Shown: positions 1 through 8,742 of the stretch, piece after piece
Layout of the letters: the number at the start of each line of letters is the position of its first letter
Position numbering within the stretch: the first letter of the stretch is position 1
DNA from: Clostridia bacterium
GTDB taxonomy: Bacteria > Bacillota > Clostridia > Christensenellales > Pumilibacteraceae
Direction: 5' to 3'
Assembly (NCBI GenBank): GCA_022791915.1
Contig: JAAWAB010000004.1
Coordinates: forward strand, 124,001-188,000
Length of the DNA stretch: 64,000 bases
Notes under the pieces: model-generated
Told to the model about the DNA's origin: nothing
The model's database searches: none
Seen by the model: only the letters and a program-made list of their open reading frames with translations
Program-made: the position numbers and the translations under genes

Positions 1-475
1 TGCGCGACTGAATATGACCATTCGCGGCGTATACGGTGAAGGAAGTGAAGCGGACGGATACTTGTATCAGATTTCCAATCAGAAAACACTGGGCGTATCC
101 GAACAGGAAATTTTGGCGTCTGTGCAGGCGTCGATAGGGCATATAGCCGAAGCAGAGTTGCAGGCAAGGCGGCAACTCTATCAGGCAAACGAAACCGAAT
201 TGCGTGACCGTATTATGCGTTCGTACGGTGTGCTTACCAATGCGTATACACTGGACAGCAAAGAATTTATGGATTTGCTTGCCATGGTGAAGTTGGGTGC
301 GTATTATGACCTGATAAAGGTATCGGATGCGCAAAGGTTGGAAAAACTTGTATCGGACGGGCAGCCTGCCAATATACTCAATTTAAGCGGAAAGAAATTG
401 CAGGAAGAAGGGCGCGATATTTTCCGCGCCGCATACGTGGCAAAAACGCTGAAAAGCATTGCTAAACGTGCCTAA
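1..475 (+). CDS. mcsB: Protein-arginine kinase McsB, C-terminal part (5' end outside window)
   Basis: The reading frame is open from the first complete codon (base 2) to the stop at 473-475, so the gene starts upstream of the window. The visible 157 or so residues match the end of McsB, the phosphagen-kinase-like enzyme that phosphorylates arginines on misfolded proteins and marks them for ClpCP. Visible marks are the segment reading RGVYGEGSEA near the start, followed by QISNQKTLG and SEQEIL, which are typical of the McsB C-terminal lobe. The catalytic nucleotide-binding part is not in the window. It lies 88 bases ahead of clpC, the usual ctsR-mcsA-mcsB-clpC order, and is probably co-transcribed with it. 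Confidence 0.9.
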   Translation, partial: ARLNMTIRGVYGEGSEADGYLYQISNQKTLGVSEQEILASVQASIGHIAEAELQARRQLYQANETELRDRIMRSYGVLTNAYTLDSKEFMDLLAMVKLGAYYDLIKVSDAQRLEKLVSDGQPANILNLSGKKLQEEGRDIFRAAYVAKTLKSIAKRA

Positions 476-563
476 ATGCAGTAAGTATGCCACGCATAGT
501 ACTAAATTTATATAAACGTACGCCGTTTTGGCGTAAAAATCGAATCAAGTGAGGTGAATTTAT

Positions 564-2975
564 ATGACGTTTCCCGTATCGGAAAATATGAATCAAGCAG
601 TCGAATACGCGCATAATATTGCGCTGGAATACAGTAATCCCGTAATCGGTACGGAGCACATGCTGTACGGATTGTTAAAAGTGGAAGATAGTCTGGCGGG
701 GCAACTTCTCCGTCGGGGCGGTTTGCAAGCGTCGGTACTCGAACGGATTTTTTCCGAATCGGAGCATGTATCGGGAGTATCCGACGTTGACTTGACCCCG
801 CGTGTCAAGCAGACGTTTATGATTGCGCAACGATTGTCGCAAAGTCGCGGCGGTTCGTTTGTGGGAACCGAACACTTTTTGTATTGCATGTTGCAGGACC
901 CTACGTCGTTTGCGTATTCCATTTTAACGAATGCGGGTGTGGATATTGCGCGCGTGGTGGAAAAATTGGAATCGGCAATCGGCGGTAATGAGTCGCGTAT
1001 GGGGGGAACGGCCGAAAAAGGCTCGACTTCGTTGCCGGCGCAGCTTTCGGATTTGGGTATTGATTTAACCCAACGCGCCCGCGAGCATAAAATCGACCCG
1101 ATTATCGGACGCAAGGAAGAAATCGAACGGATTATACAGATTTTGTGCCGTAAAACAAAAAATAATCCCGTGCTAATCGGGGAGCCGGGCGTGGGTAAGA
1201 GCGCCGTGGTGGAAGGGTTGAGCAAAGCGATTGTGGAAGGAAACGTGCCCGAACTGCTCAAAGACAAAATCGTTTTCAGTCTTGACCTCGGGTCTTTGAT
1301 GGCGGGAACGAAGTATCGCGGTGCGCTCGAAGAAAAGTTGAAAACGGCAATCGACCTTATCAAGTCGCAACAAAATATTATTGTGTTTATCGATGAATTG
1401 CACACGCTGGCGCAGGCGGGTAGCAAGGAAGGAGAAGTTTCGCCTGCCGATATTCTCAAACCGTATCTTGCCCGTGGCGAATTGCAGACAATCGGCGCAA
1501 CGACAACCGACGAATACCGTAAATTTATTGAAACGGATAAAGCGCTCGAACGGAGATTCCAGCCGATTATCGTGGCGCCGCCCGGAGTGGACGAAACAAT
1601 CGAAATCCTTCGCGGGTTGCGAGATAATTACGAGGCTTTCCACAAAGTGAAAGTTTCCGACGAAGCATTGGTTGCGGCGGCAAAATTGAGCGACCGCTAT
1701 ATTATGGATAGATTTTTGCCCGATAAAGCGATTGACTTAATCGACGAGGCGATGAGTAAAGCCAAAGTGAACGGAAACACCGTTCCCGAAGGCGTGAAAG
1801 AGTTGGAAGAAGAAGTGCGTCGTCTTGACCGTCAGAAGCAGGAGGCGCTCAATCACGAGGATTATAAAAAGGCGGGAGAGTTGCGCGATAAACGTAAGGA
1901 AGTTGAGGCAAAAATCGAAGAACTTAAACTGGGGTGGAGCAAAAGAACGGAGAGCGGCGGTGTAATCGGTCCCGACGAAATCGCCGAAGTAGTCAGCAAG
2001 TGGACGAAAATTCCCGTGACGAAACTCAACGAAACGGAAACGCAACGGCTTGTGCATTTGGAAGAGATTTTGCATAAGCGCGTAATCGGGCAGAATAACG
2101 CCGTAGTCAGTGTGGCAAAAGCGATACGCCGCGCCCGCGCGGGATTGAAAGATGCAAACCGTCCTATCGGCACGTTCCTCTTTTTGGGACCTACGGGCGT
2201 AGGAAAAACAGAACTTACAAAAGCGTTGGGAGAGGCAATGTTCGATGACGAGAATGCGGTGATTCGGTTGGATATGTCCGAGTATATGGAACCTCATTCC
2301 GTCAGCAAATTGATTGGCGCCCCTCCGGGATACGTAGGGTTCGACGACGGCGGACAGCTTACCGAACAGGTACGCAGAAAACCGTATTCGGTGGTGCTGT
2401 TCGACGAAATCGAAAAGGCGCACCCCGACGTATACAATGCGCTGTTGCAAATTTTAGACGACGGCAGAATGACCGACAGTCAGGGGCGTGTGGTCAGTTT
2501 CAAAAATACAATCATTATTATGACGAGCAACATAGGTGTTGCCGATTTGAAAGGGAATACGCGCAGTCTGGGATTTTCGTCGCAAGCAACCGATATGCCC
2601 GACGAAAAACGTACCGAAGAGATTCTTACCGAAGCGCTTAAACGGCATTTCAAGCCCGAGTTTGTAAATCGGATTGACGTTGTGAGTATTTTTCATCATC
2701 TCGGAAAAGAAGATATCCGTAAGATTGCCGACCTTATGCTGGCAAAGGTGGAGAAATCGCTTGCCGAGCGTAACATAGAATTGCATCTTACCGATAGGGC
2801 GATGGATTTCATTACCGAACGCGGTTACGACCCCGAATACGGCGCTCGCCCGTTGCGCAGAGTAATAGAGCAGTATGTAGAAGATAATATTGCCGAAGCG
2901 TTACTTTCCGGCTCGGTGCATAACGACGGAAAAGTGACGGTGGATATTGTAGACGGGCAGGTAAAAATATCATAA
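564..2975 (+). CDS. clpC: ATP-dependent Clp protease ATP-binding subunit ClpC
   Basis: An 803-residue Hsp100/AAA+ unfoldase that feeds arginine-phosphorylated or adaptor-delivered substrates to ClpP in the cytosol. Domains in order: Clp N-terminal repeat domain (about 1-145), AAA+ module 1 with Walker A GEPGVGKS at 206-213, a middle region carrying a UVR-type motif (about 420-455) typical of ClpC rather than ClpA, and AAA+ module 2 with Walker A GPTGVGKT at 542-549, then the ClpB-type C-terminal domain. The start has a GAGGTG ribosome site at 551-556. No separate promoter is seen in the 88-base gap after mcsB, so it is probably read from the mcs operon. Length and motifs are normal for the family. 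Confidence 0.97.
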   Translation: MTFPVSENMNQAVEYAHNIALEYSNPVIGTEHMLYGLLKVEDSLAGQLLRRGGLQASVLERIFSESEHVSGVSDVDLTPRVKQTFMIAQRLSQSRGGSFVGTEHFLYCMLQDPTSFAYSILTNAGVDIARVVEKLESAIGGNESRMGGTAEKGSTSLPAQLSDLGIDLTQRAREHKIDPIIGRKEEIERIIQILCRKTKNNPVLIGEPGVGKSAVVEGLSKAIVEGNVPELLKDKIVFSLDLGSLMAGTKYRGALEEKLKTAIDLIKSQQNIIVFIDELHTLAQAGSKEGEVSPADILKPYLARGELQTIGATTTDEYRKFIETDKALERRFQPIIVAPPGVDETIEILRGLRDNYEAFHKVKVSDEALVAAAKLSDRYIMDRFLPDKAIDLIDEAMSKAKVNGNTVPEGVKELEEEVRRLDRQKQEALNHEDYKKAGELRDKRKEVEAKIEELKLGWSKRTESGGVIGPDEIAEVVSKWTKIPVTKLNETETQRLVHLEEILHKRVIGQNNAVVSVAKAIRRARAGLKDANRPIGTFLFLGPTGVGKTELTKALGEAMFDDENAVIRLDMSEYMEPHSVSKLIGAPPGYVGFDDGGQLTEQVRRKPYSVVLFDEIEKAHPDVYNALLQILDDGRMTDSQGRVVSFKNTIIIMTSNIGVADLKGNTRSLGFSSQATDMPDEKRTEEILTEALKRHFKPEFVNRIDVVSIFHHLGKEDIRKIADLMLAKVEKSLAERNIELHLTDRAMDFITERGYDPEYGARPLRRVIEQYVEDNIAEALLSGSVHNDGKVTVDIVDGQVKIS

Positions 2976-2984
2976 AACCCCTTT

Positions 2985-3024
2985 AATCCGCATAGTGTGT
3001 CACGCATACTATGCGGATTGCTTT
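2985..3024 (+). terminator. Hairpin after clpC, likely terminator
   Basis: A perfect 12-bp stem (2985-2996 with 3008-3019) with an 11-base loop lies 9 bases after the clpC stop. The trailing T-tract is poor (GCTTTG), so termination may be partial. Confidence 0.55.
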
Positions 3025-3086
3025 GATAAGAACGTGTGACTGTGAAAAAAATCGGGAAAATTTGCAAGAAAATTTTCAAAACCCTA

Positions 3087-3115
3087 TTTACAAGTTTTGG
3101 TTTATGTGCTATACT
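3087..3115 (+). promoter_or_regulatory. Sigma-A promoter of hpf
   Basis: TTTACA at 3087-3092 and TATACT at 3110-3115 with a 17-base spacer; start of transcription expected near 3122, about 40 bases ahead of the hpf ATG. Confidence 0.8.
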
Positions 3116-3162
3116 ATATATAGGGACAAAGTGCCCATACTAACTTCGTAGGAGGACAAATC

Positions 3163-3693
3163 ATGAGAATCGAATTTCTGACCAAAAACTACACCCCGAG
3201 CGACAAACTCAAAGACGTGGTCACCAAAAAGGTGGAGCGACTCGATAAGTTTTTCGAGGACGATACCAAGGTGAAAATCCTGTTGAAAAAAGCAAACGAC
3301 GTGGAAACGTTGGAACTTACCATTATTTTGGATAGTGTGGTTATGCGCGCCGAAGTATCGAGCGGCAACATGTATGAAAATATCGATATCGCTCTCCCCA
3401 AACTGGAAAAGCAGATTATAAAACATCGCACGAAACTCAATGCCAAATCCAAGAAATTCCGCATAAAAGACGTAGAGGCGGCTTTTGCTCCGCAAGCCGA
3501 GAAGGAAGAAACGCACGGCGTAGTACGTAGCAAATCGTATGAGCTTACGCCCATGACGGTGGAAGACGCAATCGAAGAATTGGAACTTGTGGGGCACAGT
3601 TTCTACGTTTTTTCCAATAAAGCGACCAAAAAAGTCAATGTGCTCTATAAACGAAACGACGGCGACTACGGCTTGATTGAGGCGTTGCAGTAA
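3163..3693 (+). CDS. hpf: Long-form ribosome hibernation promoting factor
   Basis: A 176-residue protein that binds the 30S subunit and dimerises 70S ribosomes into inactive 100S particles under stress or in stationary phase. The N-terminal S30AE/YfiA domain (about 1-100; MRIEFLTKNYTPSDKL start) is followed by a linker and the C-terminal dimerisation domain (about 118-176), seen as FYVFSNKATKKVNVLYKRND near the end, so this is the long Gram-positive form rather than the short enterobacterial one. An AGGAGG site at 3150-3155 fixes the ATG. It is a single-gene unit with its own promoter and terminator. Confidence 0.95.
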   Translation: MRIEFLTKNYTPSDKLKDVVTKKVERLDKFFEDDTKVKILLKKANDVETLELTIILDSVVMRAEVSSGNMYENIDIALPKLEKQIIKHRTKLNAKSKKFRIKDVEAAFAPQAEKEETHGVVRSKSYELTPMTVEDAIEELELVGHSFYVFSNKATKKVNVLYKRNDGDYGLIEALQ

Positions 3694-3768
3694 GCAAATA
3701 GCGGTTAAATCGTATAGTGTGCGTGGCATAATTGTAAACATATGTAAAATTAACGCATAAAAACGTAT

Positions 3769-3799
3769 AAAAAAGAGTCGCAAATAGTGGCTCTTTTTT
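3769..3799 (+). terminator. Rho-independent terminator after hpf
   Basis: An 11-bp A-rich/T-rich stem (3769-3779 with 3789-3799, one G-T wobble) with loop GCAAATAGT ends in six T residues. Confidence 0.85.
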
Positions 3800-3800
3800 C

Positions 3801-3829
3801 TTGTCTTTCGCCCGCAAATAGAGTATACT
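3801..3829 (+). promoter_or_regulatory. Sigma-A promoter of the pgi operon
   Basis: TTGTCT at 3801-3806 and TATACT at 3824-3829, 17-base spacer, directly after the hpf terminator. Confidence 0.75.
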
Positions 3830-3888
3830 ATATACGGTAAAAACGCGCCGATAAAGGCGTGTGGATTATAGGGAGGATTTCGTATTCT

Positions 3889-5283
3889 ATGAAACTTCGT
3901 TTCGACTACAACAACATGATGGAAGATTCCATCGGCAAAGAAGGCATTAAAGAAAGCGCGTTTGATAAAAACGCCGCCGCTGTTGCCGCCGCGCAAAAGT
4001 CGGTACTCGATAACCGCGGAAAGGGTTGGCAGGAGTGGTGCGACTTGCCGTTTGCGCCGTCGGCGGAAATCGACGAGTTGATTTCCTACTGCGGAAAAAT
4101 CGGCAAAAAGGCGGAGAGTTTTGTTGTGCTGGGAATCGGCGGCAGTGCGTTGGGTCCGCTTTCGGTTGCGAGTTCGCTGTTGCACTTGCACCACAACGAG
4201 TTGCCCAAAGATAAGCGCAAAGCGCCCAAGCTGTATGTGGAAGATAACGTAGACCCCGAACGTATGGCAAGTTTGATTGACGTACTCGACTTGAAAACGG
4301 CATATTTTAACGTGGTAACCAAAAGCGGCGAAACGAGCGAAACGTTGAGTCAGTTTCTTATTTTATATTCCATGCTCAAAAGAGAACTGGGCAAGGAAGA
4401 AGCCAAAAAGCATATTATTGTTACCACTACAATCGGAAAAGGCACGTTGTACGACGTTGCGGCAAAAGAAGGCTTTAAGATTTACGGCGTAGGCAAAGGC
4501 GTAGGCGGTAGATTTTCGGTGCTTTCGCCCGTGGGGCTTGTGGCGTTTGCCGCGCTCGGATTAGACGTGAAAGCCATGTTGGCGGGCGCCGCCGCTGCGG
4601 CAAAGTCGGCGGAAGAAACGGATATTCGCCGTAATCCCGCATTGCTTACGGCGTTTTTGCAGGTGGAAGCCATGAAAGCGGGCAAAAACGTGAGTGTTCT
4701 CATGCCGTATGCCGACAGTTTGAAATATATGGCGGATTTTTACTGCCAGTTGTGGGCGGAAAGTCTGGGCAAGGCGGAAGACCTCGACGGCAAGACGGTG
4801 CACGTGGGGCAGACGCCCGCCAAGGCGCTCGGCGTAACCGACCAACACAGCCAAGTGCAACTCTACACCGAAGGTCCTTTCGATAAAGTGGTTACCTTCC
4901 TTGCGGTAGACGAATTCCGCACTACTGTGGTGATAAACGACGATAAAGAAGTTGCCGCATGCGACTTTTTGAAAGGGCACACGCTCAACGAGCTGATTAA
5001 CGCCGAACGCAAAGCCACCGAATTCGCGCTGAAAAAGGCGAATCGCATGAACTATACGATTTATTTGCCGTCCGTTACCGAAGAAACAATCGGTGAACTT
5101 TTGATGTACTTTATGTATCAAACGGCATTTGCGGGCGCTATGCTGAATATCGACACGTTCAATCAACCGGGCGTGGAAGAAGGCAAAAAGGCTACGTTTG
5201 CCATGCTCGGGCGCGCGGGTTACGAAAGTAAGTTGGCAGAAGTGAACGCCGCCGTGCATAAGCCCGAATATATCATCGGCTGA
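3889..5283 (+). CDS. pgi: Glucose-6-phosphate isomerase
   Basis: Interconverts glucose 6-phosphate and fructose 6-phosphate in cytosolic glycolysis. The 464-residue protein has the SIS-domain glycine motif GIGGSALGP and the second family signature FNQPGVEEGKK near the C-terminus. A GTG at 3859 in the same frame is possible, but the ATG at 3889 has a GGGAGG site at 3871-3876 and gives an N-terminus (MKLRFDYNN) like other Gram-positive enzymes, so it was chosen. First gene of a unit with the TIM-barrel gene (11-base gap) and pgk (22-base gap). Confidence 0.96.
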   Translation: MKLRFDYNNMMEDSIGKEGIKESAFDKNAAAVAAAQKSVLDNRGKGWQEWCDLPFAPSAEIDELISYCGKIGKKAESFVVLGIGGSALGPLSVASSLLHLHHNELPKDKRKAPKLYVEDNVDPERMASLIDVLDLKTAYFNVVTKSGETSETLSQFLILYSMLKRELGKEEAKKHIIVTTTIGKGTLYDVAAKEGFKIYGVGKGVGGRFSVLSPVGLVAFAALGLDVKAMLAGAAAAAKSAEETDIRRNPALLTAFLQVEAMKAGKNVSVLMPYADSLKYMADFYCQLWAESLGKAEDLDGKTVHVGQTPAKALGVTDQHSQVQLYTEGPFDKVVTFLAVDEFRTTVVINDDKEVAACDFLKGHTLNELINAERKATEFALKKANRMNYTIYLPSVTEETIGELLMYFMYQTAFAGAMLNIDTFNQPGVEEGKKATFAMLGRAGYESKLAEVNAAVHKPEYIIG

Positions 5284-5294
5284 CGGAATTTTCT

Positions 5295-6092
5295 ATGAGA
5301 ATCGGAATTTCCACCGCGTCGTTTTTCAATCGGATTCCCACCGAATCGGCATTCGATATTCTGCGGCAAATGCGGGTAGACACAACGGAAGTGTTTCTCA
5401 ATACCTTTTCGGAATACGAAAAGCCGTTTGTGGACGCTCTTGTACCGCGCCGCGGGAATCTTTACGTACATTCGGTGCATTGTTTGGGAACGCAATTCGA
5501 GCCGCAGTTGTTCAGCGCCAACGTGCGCGTGCGCGCCGACGCCGAAAATCTGTTTCGTAAAGTGTGTTACGCAGGGTATATTTTAGGCGCGAAATTCTAT
5601 ACGTTTCACGGTCCCGTCCGTTTGAAAAAGCGCACGTACACATTCGATTATATCAAAATCGGCAACAGAATCAACCAACTTGTGGATATTGCGCACAGCT
5701 ACGGTATCAATTTGAGTTATGAAAACGTGCATTGGGCGTACGGCTCCGACCCCGAATATTTCCGTCAACTGCTCAAACAGTGCCCTGCGCTATATACTAC
5801 GCTCGACGTAAAGCAGGCAACGCAGGCAGGGCAAGACCCCGTGAAATTTCTCGACGCTATGGAAGGGCGTATTTCCACCGTGCATTTGTGCGACGTAGAC
5901 AAAGCGGGCGATACGGCGCTACCCGGTCAGGGAAAAGTTAATTTCGAGCGGTTTTTCCGTGAGGCGGAAAAGCGCAATCTGAACGCGCCTGCATTAGTGG
6001 AAGCGTATCCGCGCGACTATAAAGATTTGAACGAGTTGAAAGCGGCATACGACTACATTGCAAATATCGTTATCAAAGTAAAAAACAAATAG
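5295..6092 (+). CDS. Sugar phosphate isomerase/epimerase-like TIM-barrel protein
   Basis: A 265-residue protein of the xylose isomerase-like TIM-barrel (AP endonuclease family 2) superfamily. Visible barrel segments are [11 protein letters not shown] at the start, YTFHGP around residue 100, [11 protein letters not shown] with its Glu, a TLDVKQA strand and STVHLCDVD with the HxxD pattern, which are usual metal-binding positions in this fold; ALVEAYPRD ends the barrel. The substrate cannot be told. It sits between pgi and pgk with an 11-base gap on one side and 22 on the other, which suggests co-expression with glycolysis, but that is not proof of a glycolytic role. The ribosome site is weak (GGAATTTTCT). 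Confidence 0.75.
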   Translation: MRIGISTASFFNRIPTESAFDILRQMRVDTTEVFLNTFSEYEKPFVDALVPRRGNLYVHSVHCLGTQFEPQLFSANVRVRADAENLFRKVCYAGYILGAKFYTFHGPVRLKKRTYTFDYIKIGNRINQLVDIAHSYGINLSYENVHWAYGSDPEYFRQLLKQCPALYTTLDVKQATQAGQDPVKFLDAMEGRISTVHLCDVDKAGDTALPGQGKVNFERFFREAEKRNLNAPALVEAYPRDYKDLNELKAAYDYIANIVIKVKNK

Positions 6093-6114
6093 AAAAAGAA
6101 AAGGAGTAAACACA

Positions 6115-7419
6115 ATGAGTAAGAAAAGCGTAAAAGACGTAGACGTAAAGGGCAAAAAGGTGCTCGTGCGTTGTGATTTCAACGTTCCGATGAAAGACGG
6201 CGAAATCACCGATGAAAACAGAATCATGGGAGCATTGCCTACTATTCGATATTTGCTCGACGCAGGCGCCAAAGTGACGCTGTGCTCGCACATGGGCAAG
6301 CCGCATTCTATCTTCTCTGCCGAAGTGAAACTGAATAAAAAGGATAAAAAGAAAGTAGACGCGGGTGAAACCACCAAAGAAGCAATTATAGAAAAGGCGA
6401 AGAAGGACGAGCCCAAAAAGTTGACGCTTGCGCCCGTGGCAAAGCGATTGAATGAACTGACGGGCGGCAAAGTAACGTTTGCGTCCGACGTTGTGGGACC
6501 CGACGCAAAGAGCAAACGCGACGCGCTCAAAAACGGAGAAGCGGTGCTGTTGGAAAACCTTCGTTTCCACTGGGAAGAAGAAGGCAAAGACGAGCAATTC
6601 TGTAAAGACCTTGCCTACGATGCCGAAATCTACGTGAACGACGCATTCGGTACGGCGCACCGTTCGCATGCGTCCACTGCGGCAATCGTGGAATACGGAA
6701 TCGTTAAAACCGCCGTTTGCGGCTTTTTGATTGAAAAAGAACTTTCGGTAATGGCGGCAACGCTCGAAAACCCGCCCCGTCCGTTTGTTGCCATTTTAGG
6801 CGGCGCAAAGGTGGCGGATAAACTCAACGTGATTTCCAACCTGCTCGAAAAGTGCGACACGCTCATCATCGGCGGCGGTATGGCGTACACTTTCTTAAAA
6901 GCCAAGGGCTACGAAGTGGGAACTTCGCTTCTCGACGAAGAAAAAATCGACTACTGCAAGCAGATGATGGAAAAGGCGGCAAAATCGGGCAAAGAACTGG
7001 TGCTGCCTGTGGATACGGTGGTTACTACCCATTTCCCCGAGCCGATTGACGCCGCAATCGAAACGCAGATTGTTCCGTCCGATAAAATCCCCGCCGACAA
7101 AATGGGAATGGATATCGGTGAAAAGACGCGCAAGCTGTATGCCGAGAAAATCGCGTCGGCAAAAGCGGTTATCTGGAACGGACCCATGGGCGTGTTCGAG
7201 AATCCCACGCTTGCAAAAGGAACCATGGCGGTTGCGCAGGCGCTTTCCGACGTATACGGAAAATGCACCACAATCATCGGCGGCGGCGACAGTGCCGCGG
7301 CGGTGCAACAACTCGGGTTTGCCGACCGCGTTACGCATATTTCCACGGGCGGCGGCGCATCGCTCGAATTGTTTGAAGGCAAAGTACTTCCCGGTATTGC
7401 CTGCTTAAACGATAAGTAA
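6115..7419 (+). CDS. pgk: Phosphoglycerate kinase
   Basis: Transfers phosphate from 1,3-bisphosphoglycerate to ADP in glycolysis. The 434-residue protein has the signature [11 protein letters not shown] at 16-26, [11 protein letters not shown] in the middle, and the nucleotide-binding [11 protein letters not shown] and [14 protein letters not shown] segments near the end. It is longer than the usual roughly 395 residues because of a lysine-rich insertion at about residues 64-100, between the SHMGKP loop and [14 protein letters not shown] at 6101-6106 supports the ATG. No clear terminator follows, so transcription may run into the next genes. Confidence 0.97.
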   Translation: MSKKSVKDVDVKGKKVLVRCDFNVPMKDGEITDENRIMGALPTIRYLLDAGAKVTLCSHMGKPHSIFSAEVKLNKKDKKKVDAGETTKEAIIEKAKKDEPKKLTLAPVAKRLNELTGGKVTFASDVVGPDAKSKRDALKNGEAVLLENLRFHWEEEGKDEQFCKDLAYDAEIYVNDAFGTAHRSHASTAAIVEYGIVKTAVCGFLIEKELSVMAATLENPPRPFVAILGGAKVADKLNVISNLLEKCDTLIIGGGMAYTFLKAKGYEVGTSLLDEEKIDYCKQMMEKAAKSGKELVLPVDTVVTTHFPEPIDAAIETQIVPSDKIPADKMGMDIGEKTRKLYAEKIASAKAVIWNGPMGVFENPTLAKGTMAVAQALSDVYGKCTTIIGGGDSAAAVQQLGFADRVTHISTGGGASLELFEGKVLPGIACLNDK

Positions 7420-7485
7420 AAATCGATAAATAGTAGAAAGAGTGGAAACGAACAATAGTGAATAATGGCGAAGGAGAGCAACGTA

Positions 7486-7725
7486 ATGTACAGTGTCGAA
7501 CATATCGAAAATGCGAGAGTACTTGAATTTGCGGTGTTTTGCATTGAAAACGTTGCTCTTTCTCTCGGCATTGGCGCGGAAAAAGTGTATGGGGCTTTAA
7601 CGAAAGACAGCGACATTTTATACACATACGTCGTTCCCGAATATGAAGTTTTGCACACGCAGAGCAAAGAGTACATTGTTGCCGATATTATAGAAGTGAT
7701 GAAAGAGAGGGGCGTAACATTATGA
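7486..7725 (+). CDS. DUF3791 domain protein (first gene of three-gene cassette)
   Basis: A 79-residue protein. Its FAVFCIENVA segment and the C-terminal YEVLHTQSKEYIVADI segment match what is known of the DUF3791 family, small proteins often found next to DUF3990 genes. An upstream in-frame ATG at 7465 exists, but AAGGAG at 7471-7476 lies 9 bases before the ATG at 7486, so the shorter form was chosen. Its stop overlaps the next start in ATGA, implying translational coupling. By analogy with other such pairs it could be an antitoxin or immunity partner; this is inference and no function is proven from the sequence. Confidence 0.75.
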   Translation: MYSVEHIENARVLEFAVFCIENVALSLGIGAEKVYGALTKDSDILYTYVVPEYEVLHTQSKEYIVADIIEVMKERGVTL

Positions 7726-8192
7726 TTCTTTATCATGGGTCATATACGGAAATTAAACACCCCGATTTGCAACACAGCAGACCAAACGTTGATTTCGGGC
7801 GCGGTTATTACACAACGCCGATTTACGAACAGGCTGAAAAATGGTGCGGGAAGTTTATACGGCGCGGAAAAGAAGGAATCATATCCGAGTATGTGTTTGA
7901 TGAAACGTTGCTTTCCGACCGAAACGTGTTGAAATTCGATACGTATTCGGAAAAATGGCTGGATTTTATCTTGCTTTGCCGAAGTGGAAAAGACGAATCC
8001 GACTACGATGTTGTTATAGGCGGCGTTGCAAACGATAAAGTGTTCAATACTGTCGAGCTTTTCTTTGACGGGCTTATCGATAAAGCGGAAGCTATAAAAC
8101 GGTTGCGATATGAAAAGCCGAATTTGCAGATTTGTTTTCGGACGGAGCGAGCGATTGCTATGCTTGAATTCAAAAGGAGTGTAAAAGTTTGA
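7722..8192 (+). CDS. DUF3990 domain protein, ADP-ribosyltransferase-like
   Basis: A 156-residue protein beginning MILYHGSYTEI, followed by VDFGRGYYTT and a QAEKWC segment, then DYDVVIGGVANDKVF. These are the landmarks of DUF3990, a family placed with the ADP-ribosyl transferase fold: HGS would be the first strand and GRGYYTT the NAD-binding Tyr strand. Whether it is an active transferase cannot be judged from motifs alone. It overlaps the genes on both sides by four bases (ATGA before, TTGA after), so the three are one translation unit. A toxin role is plausible from the family setting but is inference. Confidence 0.75.
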   Translation: MILYHGSYTEIKHPDLQHSRPNVDFGRGYYTTPIYEQAEKWCGKFIRRGKEGIISEYVFDETLLSDRNVLKFDTYSEKWLDFILLCRSGKDESDYDVVIGGVANDKVFNTVELFFDGLIDKAEAIKRLRYEKPNLQICFRTERAIAMLEFKRSVKV

Positions 8193-8398
8193 ACGCAAAT
8201 CCCAATCTGTTGCATAAAAAGTATCCGCGTTTAATAGAGCTATTTGCAAAAAAGCTGGGTGTAGGATACGATACGGCTCTCGACTTTTTCTACAAATCGG
8301 AAACGTATAAATTGATTAGCGAAGGTGTTGCGGATATGCACTGCATGAGCGACGAATACCTTGTTGCGGAACTGTTAGTCGAATACGATGCAAAGTGA
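8189..8398 (+). CDS. Small DUF3791-like protein (third gene of cassette)
   Basis: A 69-residue protein starting at a TTG that overlaps the DUF3990 stop as TTGA, with an AAAGGAG site at 8174-8180. The order LIELFAKKLGVGYDTALDFFYKSETYKL and the SDEYLVAELL end resemble the helical layout of DUF3791-type proteins (written here as two adjoining segments), so the cassette may hold two related small partners around one enzyme. No membrane segment or signal peptide. Function unknown; the coupling suggests a fixed ratio with the DUF3990 protein. Confidence 0.65.
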   Translation: MNANPNLLHKKYPRLIELFAKKLGVGYDTALDFFYKSETYKLISEGVADMHCMSDEYLVAELLVEYDAK

Positions 8399-8407
8399 TA
8401 GAATAAT

Positions 8408-8446
8408 AAAAGCCGACGCTTACGGGCAATCCGAGCGTCGGTTTTT
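8408..8446 (+). terminator. Rho-independent terminator of the DUF cassette
   Basis: A perfect 8-bp GC-rich stem (8413-8420 with 8434-8441), extended by A/T pairs, is followed by TTTTT at 8442-8446, ten bases after the last stop codon. Confidence 0.9.
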
Positions 8447-8570
8447 ATATGTTTTGATTATTACATGAATCACCAAGGGGAATACTCGCTACGCTCGTGG
8501 CGGTCGCGCTAACGCGCTCGGCAGGCGAACCGATGCGTTGCATGGTTCTCAATCTCCGTTGCAGGTAAAT

Positions 8571-8602
8571 AAAAATCCATACACGGGTGTGTATGGATTT
8601 TT
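8571..8602 (-). terminator. Duplicate copy of the tRNA-Glu terminator hairpin
   Basis: A perfect 14-bp inverted repeat (8571-8584 with 8589-8602) with a 4-base loop, flanked by A5 and T5, so it can act on both strands. Identical to the hairpin at 8710-8741. Confidence 0.75.
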
Positions 8603-8709
8603 ATGGCACCACCAAGGGGAATACTCGCTACGCTCGTGGCGGTCGCGCTGACGCGCTCGGCGGGCGAACCGATGCGTTGCATGGTTCTCAATCTCCGTTG
8701 CAGGTAAAT

Positions 8710-8741
8710 AAAAATCCATACACGGGTGTGTATGGATTTTT
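8710..8741 (-). terminator. Terminator of tRNA-Glu
   Basis: The same perfect 14-bp stem with T5 on the minus strand begins one base past the tRNA CCA end, the expected place for the tRNA terminator. Confidence 0.85.
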
Positions 8742-8742
8742 A

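Noticed and set aside
520-534. Hairpin ACGCC-GTTTT-GGCGT between mcsB and clpC as a terminator.
   Set aside because: Stem is only 5 bp and is followed by A residues, not T.
593-1459. Long antisense ORF under clpC, with similar ones under the giant gene (9292-10560), lepA (44723-45841) and dnaK (48349-50004).
   Set aside because: Each mirrors the codon pattern of a certain gene on the other strand and has no promoter, ribosome site or recognisable motif.
486-3730. Short inverted motif TATGCCACGCA at 486-496 and, reversed, at 3720-3730, with a similar CACGCATA in the clpC terminator loop.
   Set aside because: Only 11 bases in gaps between genes; no consistent position relative to promoters, so chance or stray terminator similarity is enough.
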